The position numbers were made by a program, and so were the translations under genes. Positions 1-5,814 of a stretch of DNA of 36,202 nucleotides are shown piece by piece (position 1 is the stretch's first letter; the number at the start of each line of letters is the position of its first letter). The notes beneath the pieces are model-generated. The model made no database searches. It saw nothing but the letters and a program-made list of their open reading frames with translations, and was not told the origin of the DNA. This DNA is from an uncultured Lachnospiraceae bacterium (GTDB taxonomy: Bacteria; Bacillota; Clostridia; Lachnospirales; Lachnospiraceae): the NCBI GenBank assembly GCA_947652735.1, contig CANTEG010000022.1, forward strand, positions 1-36,202, written 5' to 3'.

Positions 1-235
1 GGACAAGACCCGCGAAGCAAGGGACCCAGCAAAGCTGGGAGGATGCCTTAGGACCGACCCGCGAAGCAAGGGACCCAGCAAAGCTGGGAGGATGCCTTAG
101 GACAAGACCCGCGAAGCAAGGGACCCAGCAAAGCTGGGAGGATGCCTTAGGACCGACCCGCGAAGCTGGGAGGATATAGCAAGGTCCGCAGGACCGTGCC
201 CTTGCGAAGCAAGGAAAATATAGCAAGGAGGGAAA
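1..235. repeat. Tandem array of ~50 bp hairpin repeats
   Basis: Three full units (1-50, 51-99, 100-149) and a shortened fourth (from 150) follow head to tail. Two variants alternate: a 50 bp form starting GGACAAGACCC and a 49 bp form starting GGACCGACCC, giving a 99 bp higher-order period. Each full unit contains the perfect stem-loop CCCAGC-AAA-GCTGGG. The fourth unit lacks 17 bp between two AAGC words and so loses that hairpin. It then runs into two more mini-hairpins, GGTCC-GCA-GGACC (about 183-195) and CCTTGC-GAA-GCAAGG (about 200-214). The last segment supplies the ribosome binding site of the next gene. Unit lengths are not multiples of three, so this is not a coding repeat. The array may continue left of the window. 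Confidence 0.9.
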
Positions 236-239
236 TAAA

Positions 240-860
240 ATGACAGAGAAACAAAGAATGGTAAACGCAAAGCTTTATTGCTGTGATGATGAGCTGGTAC
301 AGTTAAACAAACGGTGTAAGGAGATAATGAAACAGTTTAATGAAACAAGATATGAATCGGGTGATGACAGAATGAAGTATATACGTGAATTGTTTGCACA
401 TGTAGGTGAAAAGGCATATATAGAGCCTGAAGTATATTTTGACTATGGGTGTCATATATCCGTTGGTGATAATTTTTATGCCAACACAGGTCTTATTATA
501 CTGGACCAGTGCAGTGTAACTATAGGTGACAATGTATTTTTCGGTCCGAGGGTCAACATATATTGTGCAGGACATCCAATTGATGCAGGTGTGAGAAATC
601 AAAATCTCGAATATGGTAAGCCCATCACTATCGGAAATGATGTGTGGGTAGGCGGAAATGTTGTATTTAATCCGGGTGTCACTGTTGGGGATGATGTCGT
701 AATCGGAAGTGGTTCCGTTGTGACAAAGGATATACCATCACATGTGATTGCGGCAGGTAATCCGTGCAGGGTGATAAGAGAAATAACCGATGAGGACAAA
801 GTGTACTGGGAACAGCAGGAAACGGAATATCTGAAAAGTAAGACAACAATTAATGATTAA
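240..860 (+). CDS. Maltose/galactoside O-acetyltransferase-like hexapeptide transferase
   Basis: A 206-residue left-handed beta-helix acetyltransferase of the Maa/LacA/NodL type, which moves acetyl from acetyl-CoA to a hydroxyl of a sugar in the cytoplasm. The N-terminal ~55 residues match the Maa-type helical cap. Hexapeptide repeats run from about residue 60 to 185. The catalytic His lies in CAGHPID (His112), followed by the conserved PITIGNDVWVGG and PGVTVGDDVVIGSGSVVTKD blocks and the closing AAGNPCRVIREI. Length is normal for the family. The ATG at 240 follows AGGAGGG at 226-232, which is derived from the upstream repeat array. Acceptor sugar cannot be read from sequence. It is followed by an unrelated repair gene 47 bp downstream and is not obviously part of a sugar operon. 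Confidence 0.9.
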   Translation: MTEKQRMVNAKLYCCDDELVQLNKRCKEIMKQFNETRYESGDDRMKYIRELFAHVGEKAYIEPEVYFDYGCHISVGDNFYANTGLIILDQCSVTIGDNVFFGPRVNIYCAGHPIDAGVRNQNLEYGKPITIGNDVWVGGNVVFNPGVTVGDDVVIGSGSVVTKDIPSHVIAAGNPCRVIREITDEDKVYWEQQETEYLKSKTTIND

Positions 861-907
861 ATTTAGTCAATCACCGATATAAATAAATTAAAAATGAGGG
901 GCAGCAT

Positions 908-1651
908 ATGAAGGATATGACAAAATACATACAGGATAGTCTGTTTGCACTTCAGGATGAGGAGTACAAAAGTTTTCATTGCAGACTTATGCCTACAGTT
1001 GAGACGGATGCTGTAATAGGCGTGAGAACACCTGACCTTAGGAAGCTTGCAAAAAAGCTGTGGAAGGAATGTAAACAGGATGACAAAAGTTCAGCCGAAA
1101 CTATACCGCAGGATATACGGTATTTTATGGAACAACTGCCACACAAATATTATGAAGAGAATAATATGCATGCAGTATTTATAGAGCAGATTAAGGATTA
1201 CAAAACATGCATTGATGCATTGGAGCAGTTTTTGCCATATGTGGACAATTGGGCAACCTGTGACATCATGTCACCAAAAATACTTGGAAAATATACAGAC
1301 GAGCTTTTGGAAAAGATTAAGGAATGGCTCTGCCGCAGTGAAACCTATGTCGTAAGATTCGCTATAGGCTGCCTGATGAGATATTATCTGGATGAAAACT
1401 TTAAACCTGAATATTTGGAGCTTGTGGCAGCTGTCAAATCAGACGAGTATTATATAAACATGATGATTGCGTGGTATCTGGCAACGGCACTGGCTAAACA
1501 GTACCCTGACACGGTTAAGGTGCTGGAGGATAAGTGCCTTGCACCGTGGATTCAAAATAAGGCAATTCAAAAGGCGGTGGAAAGCAACAGAATATCTGCT
1601 GAGACAAAGACATATTTAAGGACGTTGAAGATAAAGCAGCAGGAAAAATAA
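908..1651 (+). CDS. AlkD-like DNA alkylation repair glycosylase
   Basis: A 247-residue all-helical HEAT-repeat protein of the AlkD/DNA_alkylation family, whose characterised members excise N3- and N7-alkylpurines without flipping the base. Recognisable blocks are VIGVRTPDLRKLAKKLW (residues 37-52), VDNWATCD (112-119), YVVRFAIG (147-154) and AWYLATALAKQYP (188-200). Trp115, Asp119, Arg150 and Trp189 have the spacing of the active-site Trp, Asp, Arg and Trp known from Bacillus cereus AlkD, so activity is plausible. GAGGGG at 895-900 precedes the ATG; an in-frame ATG three codons later is an alternative start. It lies 47 bp after the acetyltransferase and 69 bp before a HAD phosphatase, all on the same strand. 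Many clostridial paralogues of this family remain untested. Confidence 0.88.
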   Translation: MKDMTKYIQDSLFALQDEEYKSFHCRLMPTVETDAVIGVRTPDLRKLAKKLWKECKQDDKSSAETIPQDIRYFMEQLPHKYYEENNMHAVFIEQIKDYKTCIDALEQFLPYVDNWATCDIMSPKILGKYTDELLEKIKEWLCRSETYVVRFAIGCLMRYYLDENFKPEYLELVAAVKSDEYYINMMIAWYLATALAKQYPDTVKVLEDKCLAPWIQNKAIQKAVESNRISAETKTYLRTLKIKQQEK

Positions 1652-1720
1652 ATACAGGGTATTTAATAATAAATTCAATGAGGATGTAAAAATAATGAAA
1701 AGTCAGCGGGGAGGAATAAG

Positions 1721-2377
1721 ATGAATTTTGATGCAGTCGTGTTTGATATGGACGGGGTTATTTTTGACTCTGAGAAAAAGGTTGTGGAGTGCTGGCAGGT
1801 TGTAGCAGAAAAATATAATATAGAAGAAATTGAGGAAGCGTGTAGTGCCTGTCTTGGATTAAACAGAGAGGCAACCAAAGAATATTTTCTTGGTAGATAT
1901 GGTGAGGATTTCCCATATGAGGAATACAAAACGGAAATGTCAAATTTATTCCATGAACGATATGGGAATGGAAAAATCCCTGTAAAGCAGGGGGTACAGG
2001 AGATTTTGGACAGCCTCAGGAAGAACGGAAAAAAGGTTGCACTTGCAACATCAACGAGGAAAGCGGTTGTAGTTGACGAGTTAAAGGCGGCAGGGCTTTA
2101 TGATTTTTTTGATGCAATTGTCTGCGGGGATATGGTTGATAAAAGTAAGCCTGCACCGGATATATTTTTGAGGGCATGTGAGTGTCTTGGTGTTAATCCT
2201 GATGATGCATTTGCCATTGAGGATTCTTATAACGGAGTTCGTTCAGCGTGCGGTGCGGGAATGAGGACAATTAAGGTGCCTGATTTGGCACCTGCGACTG
2301 TGGAAATGCGTGGACTTGCGGAGGTGGTGCTGCCAAATCTCTGCGAGGTTATGGAATACTTAGGACTGGAACGATAG
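1721..2377 (+). CDS. HAD-superfamily phosphatase (beta-phosphoglucomutase/GpmB-type subfamily)
   Basis: A 218-residue HAD hydrolase with a helical cap, of the group that includes phosphoglycolate phosphatases and beta-phosphoglucomutases. Motif I is FDMDGVIFDSE with nucleophile Asp9 and acid/base Asp11. Motif II is LATSTRKA (Thr110/Ser111). Motif III is Lys143 in KSKPAPDIF, and motif IV is the acidic pair in AIEDSYNGV (Glu167, Asp168). All catalytic residues are present. The cap lies between about residues 17 and 85. GGGGAGG stands just before the ATG. The substrate is not predictable; no phosphorylase or sugar transporter is adjacent that would favour beta-phosphoglucomutase. Confidence 0.9.
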   Translation: MNFDAVVFDMDGVIFDSEKKVVECWQVVAEKYNIEEIEEACSACLGLNREATKEYFLGRYGEDFPYEEYKTEMSNLFHERYGNGKIPVKQGVQEILDSLRKNGKKVALATSTRKAVVVDELKAAGLYDFFDAIVCGDMVDKSKPAPDIFLRACECLGVNPDDAFAIEDSYNGVRSACGAGMRTIKVPDLAPATVEMRGLAEVVLPNLCEVMEYLGLER

Positions 2378-2465
2378 GTAATGATAACGTTATTTTACTG
2401 TTGTGTCGACGTACAGTGGAATATGCACGAAATAATAAGTTTTCATAAGGAAATAAGTTTTATCC

Positions 2466-2494
2466 TTGACACGTTTAATGGTTTGGGCGATAAT
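2466..2494 (+). promoter_or_regulatory. Strong sigma-A type promoter for the TrpB2-like gene
   Basis: TTGACA (2466-2471), 17 bp spacer, GATAAT (2489-2494). It decides the start of the next gene: the open frame can be extended upstream to a TTG at 2466, but that codon is part of the -35 box and would not be transcribed. A perfect 10 bp palindrome ATAACGTTAT at 2384-2393, about 80 bp upstream, might be a regulator site, but nothing else supports this. Confidence 0.85.
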
Positions 2495-2531
2495 TGACTT
2501 TGATTTTATTTTAGTTGGAGGAAGTATTAAA

Positions 2532-3902
2532 ATGAACGATAATAAAATACCATATAAAATTTATCTTGAGGAAAGTGAGATTCCAAAGCAGTGGTATAAT
2601 GTACGTGCAGACATGAAAAATAAACCTGCACCGTTGCTCAGCCCTGAGACACATCAGCCGCTGAAGCCAGAGGAGCTTTCACCTGTATTTTGTGATGAGC
2701 TGATAGCACAGGAATTAAATGACACGGATGCATATATTGATATACCGCAGGAAATTCAGGAGTACTACAAGACATATCGTCCGGCACCAACAATGAGAGC
2801 ATATCATCTTGAAAAGGCACTTGGAACACCTGCTAAGATTTATTATAAATTCGAGGGAAATAATACAAGCGGAAGCCATAAACTGAACTCAGCAATCGCC
2901 CAGGCATATTATGCAAAAAAGCAGGGGCTTAAAGGTGTTACAACTGAGACGGGAGCTGGACAGTGGGGGACGGCACTTTCTATGGCATGTGCCTATTTTG
3001 GTCTTGAGTGTAAAGTTTATATGGTTAAGGTTTCTTATGAGCAAAAGCCGTTTCGACGTGAGGTTATGAGAACATATGGTGCAAGTGTTACACCATCACC
3101 ATCCACAGATACACAGATTGGACGTAAGATACTTGAGCAGCACCCGGGAACAACGGGAAGTCTTGGCTGTGCCATTTCAGAGGCTGTCGAGGTTGCAACC
3201 ACAACTGAGGGATACAGATATGTTCTTGGAAGCGTGTTAAATCAGGTTCTGCTTCACCAGTCAGTGATAGGTCTTGAGGCAAAGGCAGCTCTTGATAAAT
3301 ATAATGTAAAGCCTGATATTATTATAGGCTGTGCAGGCGGCGGCTCTAATCTGGGTGGTCTTATTGCACCGTTTATGGGCGAGAAACTCAGGGGTGAGAA
3401 GGATTACAGATTTATAGCAGTTGAGCCTGCGTCCTGTCCGTCCTTTACGAGAGGTGTATTTGCATATGATTTTTGCGACACGGGGATGGTTTGTCCGTTA
3501 GCTAAAATGTATACTTTAGGAAGCGGATTTATACCGTCAGCAAACCATGCAGGTGGACTTAGATATCATGGTATGAGTTCTACACTTTCACAGCTTTACC
3601 ATGACGGATATATGGAGGCTGTTGCAGTTGAGCAAAGTTCTGTGTTTGAGGCGGCAGAAATGTTTGCAAGAACCGAGGGAATTCTGCCTGCACCAGAAAG
3701 TAGTCATGCCATAAGGGCAGCAATTGATGAGGCATTAAAGTGTAAAGAAACAGGTGAGGAAAAAACGATTTTGTTCGGACTCACGGGAACCGGATACTTT
3801 GATATGGTTGCATATGAAAAATTCCATGACGGACAAATGACAGATTATATTCCTTCGGACGATGATTTAAAACCGGGATTTGAGGGAATACCTAAAATAT
3901 GA
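2532..3902 (+). CDS. TrpB2-type tryptophan synthase beta chain-like PLP enzyme
   Basis: A 456-residue fold-type II PLP enzyme of the TrpB2 group, longer at the N terminus than canonical TrpB. The beta chain condenses indole with serine; TrpB2 proteins may act alone or salvage indole. The PLP lysine is Lys117 in GSHKLNSA, preceded by YYKFEGNNTSG and followed by TTETGAGQWG. The phosphate-binding glycine loop is GCAGGGSNLGG, and the C-terminal FGLTGTGYFDM motif is present. The start at 2532 is chosen because GGAGGA lies at 2517-2522 and the promoter overlaps the only longer alternative. No trpA or other trp gene is nearby, which fits a stand-alone TrpB2 role (inference). Confidence 0.9.
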   Translation: MNDNKIPYKIYLEESEIPKQWYNVRADMKNKPAPLLSPETHQPLKPEELSPVFCDELIAQELNDTDAYIDIPQEIQEYYKTYRPAPTMRAYHLEKALGTPAKIYYKFEGNNTSGSHKLNSAIAQAYYAKKQGLKGVTTETGAGQWGTALSMACAYFGLECKVYMVKVSYEQKPFRREVMRTYGASVTPSPSTDTQIGRKILEQHPGTTGSLGCAISEAVEVATTTEGYRYVLGSVLNQVLLHQSVIGLEAKAALDKYNVKPDIIIGCAGGGSNLGGLIAPFMGEKLRGEKDYRFIAVEPASCPSFTRGVFAYDFCDTGMVCPLAKMYTLGSGFIPSANHAGGLRYHGMSSTLSQLYHDGYMEAVAVEQSSVFEAAEMFARTEGILPAPESSHAIRAAIDEALKCKETGEEKTILFGLTGTGYFDMVAYEKFHDGQMTDYIPSDDDLKPGFEGIPKI

Positions 3903-3923
3903 TATGACCAAAGGAGGAAACCG

Positions 3924-3956
3924 GCGAAGCTGGGAGGATTCCTTAGGGCAAAACCC
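3924..3956 (+). repeat. Solitary short-form copy of the left-end array repeat
   Basis: This 33 bp segment matches the array at 1-235 in its short form: GCGAAGCTGGGAGGA is shared exactly with the shortened unit at about 160-174. The following part resembles the CCTTAGGACAAGACCC junction of the array, with three differences over 28 bp from GCTGGG onward. It fills the gap between the TrpB2-like stop and the thioesterase ribosome binding site. If translated from an upstream start the repeat would add an N-terminal extension, but that reading is disfavoured. Confidence 0.8.
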
Positions 3957-3978
3957 ACAGTGCGAGGGGAAGCTTTAT

Positions 3979-4371
3979 ATGAATTACGATGAAATAAAAG
4001 AAAGTGCAAAAAAGTCAGGACTGATACCGGCACTTGGTATGGAGATAACAAAGCTTGATGATGGATATTGCAAGGGCGAAATGCCATTAAATGAAAAGAC
4101 GTGTAATCCTTACGGGGCAGTGCATGGAGGTTGCATCTATGCACTTGCAGATACCATAGGAGGAAGTGCGGCACTGACAAGAAGTGAAAAAGTTGTTACA
4201 CTTGACAGCCATATGAACTTCCTTAGGGCGGCTTCGAACAAGGGAATGCTTATTGCGGAAGCAAAGGTAGTAAGACACGGAAACAAAATTGCCGTCTATC
4301 ACGTAGATGTCACCACATCAGAAGGAGTGCAGGTTGCGGAGGCAACCTACTCATTCTATGTGTTGCAATAA
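3979..4371 (+). CDS. PaaI-family hotdog-fold acyl-CoA thioesterase
   Basis: A 130-residue single hotdog domain of the PaaI/YdiI type, which hydrolyses small acyl- or aryl-CoA thioesters as a tetramer. The signature NPYGAVHGGCIYALADT is intact, with Asn43, His49-Gly50-Gly51 and acidic Asp58 in the positions used for catalysis. The second strand block DSHMNFLRAA and the closing VAEATYSFYVL are typical. GAGGGGA at 3964-3970, eight bases before the ATG, supports this start. An open frame reaches back to 3880 but would overlap the previous gene and translate repeat DNA. The gene is 76 bp from the TrpB2-like gene, so co-transcription is likely. The physiological substrate is unknown. Confidence 0.88.
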   Translation: MNYDEIKESAKKSGLIPALGMEITKLDDGYCKGEMPLNEKTCNPYGAVHGGCIYALADTIGGSAALTRSEKVVTLDSHMNFLRAASNKGMLIAEAKVVRHGNKIAVYHVDVTTSEGVQVAEATYSFYVLQ

Positions 4372-4392
4372 ATCGCAAAAAGGATGAAATAA

Positions 4393-4439
4393 ATTGATGG
4401 TATGGAGGCTTGACTGCTGTGACATGCCGTCAATTTTTT
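4393..4439 (+). terminator. Intrinsic terminator after the thioesterase gene
   Basis: ATTGATGGTATG (4393-4404) pairs with CATGCCGTCAAT (4423-4434), a 12 bp stem with two G-U pairs, and a run of six T follows. It sits 22 bp after the thioesterase stop and faces the 3' end of bioB. Confidence 0.85.
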
Positions 4440-4477
4440 ATTTAATAGGAAACTTTGTTTCCTATTGGCACGCTTCT
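4437..4477. repeat. Dispersed hairpin repeat, AATAGGAAAC type
   Basis: Perfect 10 bp stem AATAGGAAAC-TTT-GTTTCCTATT at 4444-4466, flanked by TTTATTT on the left and GGCACGCTTCT on the right. The same arrangement occurs inverted at 36081-36127, where the loop is GCA and the flank is TGACACGCTTCT on the minus strand. It lies between the thioesterase terminator and the bioB stop. No T tract follows on either strand, so it is unlikely to be a terminator. Confidence 0.75.
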
Positions 4478-4488
4478 GGCGAAGCTTG

Positions 4489-5496
4489 CTAAGATTTCGA
4501 ACTACGGTGCCAAAGGCACTTAGTTCTATAATCCGGAGTAATATTCCTTCCAAGTCTTTGTAACATTTGCTTATCACTGCGGATTGTTGCACAAGCGGCA
4601 GTAGTCAGCATATTACCTGTGATAGAAGCGGAAGCTCCTGACTGAAAGGCACGTTTACCATCGTTTGTCAGCAGTGCTCTCCCTGCTGCCAAACGTATAT
4701 CGGCTGTTGGATTGATATAGCGGAAAAATCCGATTGTTCTCAAAATATCATCTTCTGTCAGTGGCTTCTCATGTTCAAAAGGGGTACCGGGAATGGGCAT
4801 CAGAGCGTTAATGGGAATGGAATCAATGTCTAATTCCGCCAAGCTGATTGCCATATCCAATCGATCCTCCCACAGCTCTCCCATACCAATAATGCCACCA
4901 GAACAGACACGCATACCTTCTGCTTTCACTAACTTTAAGGTATCGACCTTTTGGTCATAGGTGTGGGTTGTGCAAATATATGGGAAATAACGCTGTGAGG
5001 TTTCTATATTGTGATGATAGCTGGTTACACCTGCCTGATGTAGCTGATGTAATTGTTTGGCAGTAAGAAAACCCATAGATGCACACAAATTGATTTTACA
5101 TGTTGCATGCATTGTCTCATATGCATGGACAGCTTTTTCAAATTCTCTATCGTTTAACATTCGGCCCGAGGTTACAATGGAACAGCGGTTTACACCTTCA
5201 CTTTCATACATTTTACAGGAATTCACAATGGTTTCTTCTGGAACAAATTCGTATATTTCGCAGTCAGTATGATTATAAACAGACTGTGCACAATATTTGC
5301 AATCTTCCGGGCAACCACCGCTGCGGCCATTGATGATGGAGCAGAGATCCACTCTTTCGCCAATAAGACAGGAACGAATATGGTCTGCTCCCTCGCAGAG
5401 TTTTTTTAAATCACAGCTTAGGAATATGTCAAGGTCATCCTGTCGGCTGATACGTCGTCCTTCAATAATGTCTTTGGCTAATGTTGATATGTTCAT
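4489..5496 (-). CDS. bioB: Biotin synthase BioB
   Basis: A 335-residue radical SAM enzyme that inserts sulfur into dethiobiotin, the last step of biotin synthesis. The [4Fe-4S] cysteines are Cys62, Cys66 and Cys69 in GCPEDCKYCAQS. Candidates for the second, [2Fe-2S] cluster are Cys105, Cys138 (in LCASMG) and Cys198 (VCSGGI), with the conserved Arg in IRLAAGR. AAGGAGT at 5507-5513 supports the start. The core ends at about GRNITPD; the last ~13 residues are encoded by a hairpin repeat (4498-4526), so the tail looks acquired. No bioA, bioD, bioF or bioY is present in the window; the cell may convert imported dethiobiotin or hold the other genes elsewhere. Confidence 0.95.
   Translation of the reverse strand: MNISTLAKDIIEGRRISRQDDLDIFLSCDLKKLCEGADHIRSCLIGERVDLCSIINGRSGGCPEDCKYCAQSVYNHTDCEIYEFVPEETIVNSCKMYESEGVNRCSIVTSGRMLNDREFEKAVHAYETMHATCKINLCASMGFLTAKQLHQLHQAGVTSYHHNIETSQRYFPYICTTHTYDQKVDTLKLVKAEGMRVCSGGIIGMGELWEDRLDMAISLAELDIDSIPINALMPIPGTPFEHEKPLTEDDILRTIGFFRYINPTADIRLAAGRALLTNDGKRAFQSGASASITGNMLTTAACATIRSDKQMLQRLGRNITPDYRTKCLWHRSSKS
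4498..4526 (-). repeat. Covarying hairpin repeat inside the 3' end of bioB
   Basis: Plus strand GAACTA-CG-GTGCC-AAA-GGCAC-T-TAGTTC forms a two-part stem. It shares its frame with the hairpin at 26899-26928: on the minus strand both read GAACnAAG, a variable arm, TTT, the complementary arm, then GTAGTTCG. The inner arms differ (TGCC/GGCA here, CGTT/AACG there) but each pairs with itself. Here it is translated as the end of BioB. Confidence 0.75.
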
Positions 5497-5598
5497 ATAA
5501 GACTACTCCTTTTATGTATTGATAACAAGCATACGTATGTAGTGCATTGTTAATTTTCTATTGCAATTGCAAACTTAATTGCAGAAAGTATAAGTAGA

Positions 5599-5626
5599 AG
5601 TATACACATTAATTTCTAATTGTCAA
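5599..5626 (-). promoter_or_regulatory. bioB promoter
   Basis: On the minus strand TTGACA (5626-5621), 16 bp spacer, TATACT (5604-5599). Predicted transcription start is near 5592, giving a leader of about 95 nt before the bioB ATG. The -35 box lies inside the candidate BirA operator. Confidence 0.8.
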
Positions 5627-5650
5627 CCTTTAACAGATACGGGTTTACAA
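5620..5650. promoter_or_regulatory. Candidate BirA biotin operator
   Basis: TTGTCAACC (5620-5628), 13 bp, GGTTTACAA (5642-5650): an inverted repeat with 8 of 9 matching positions. Gram-positive BirA sites have the form TTGTAAACC-N14/15-GGTTTACAA, so both half-sites fit, with a spacer one or two bases short. Overlap with the bioB -35 box fits repression by biotinyl-AMP-bound BirA. The birA gene itself is not in the window. Confidence 0.7.
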
Positions 5651-5658
5651 TTAAAGAA

Positions 5659-5723
5659 GGAGCTGTCACACTAAGAATTTTTCATCATATGATTAAGTGT
5701 CTTAGTGTGACAGCCCCTTTTTT
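5659..5723. other. Long near-palindrome, possible MITE relic or terminator
   Basis: GG-A-GCTGTCACACTAAG (5659-5675) pairs with CTTAGTGTGACAGC-C-CC (5701-5717): 14 perfect pairs, one mismatch, two further pairs, with a small inner palindrome ATCATATGAT. Six T follow on the plus strand, but no plus-strand gene reads into it. On the minus strand it lies downstream of the gene ending at 5815 and is followed by TTCTTTAATT, a weak U tract. Terminal GGGGCTGTCACAC-like repeats resemble transposon ends, but no target duplication is visible. It insulates the bioB promoter from the upstream gene. Confidence 0.6.
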
Positions 5724-5738
5724 AAATTTAAAGACATT

Positions 5739-5805
5739 ACCGAGAAGTATCGGTTTCGTTCAATCACGTTCTTAATAATGGATAAACCTGCTTGGCAATG
5801 CAGGT
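5739..5805 (-). terminator. Weak terminator hairpins after the cNMP-type gene
   Basis: On the minus strand ACCTGC (5805-5800) pairs with GCAGGT (5791-5786), followed by TTTATCC, ten bases after the stop codon. A second small stem ACCGA/TCGGT lies at 5754-5739. Both are short, and the U tracts are poor. Together with the larger palindrome at 5659-5717 they probably end this transcript. Confidence 0.45.
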
Positions 5806-5814
5806 GATTTGTAC

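Noticed and set aside
1-235. CRISPR array
   Set aside because: The units are contiguous, with no unique spacers, and no cas genes are present.
3880-3978. N-terminal extension of the thioesterase
   Set aside because: It would overlap the TrpB2-like gene and translate repeat DNA; a good ribosome site serves the ATG at 3979.
4444-4466. Hairpin as terminator of bioB or the thioesterase
   Set aside because: No T tract follows on either strand; the thioesterase already has a better terminator at 4393-4439.
5497-5600. Riboswitch in the bioB leader
   Set aside because: I see no known aptamer pattern or terminator/antiterminator pair; the operator explains regulation more simply.
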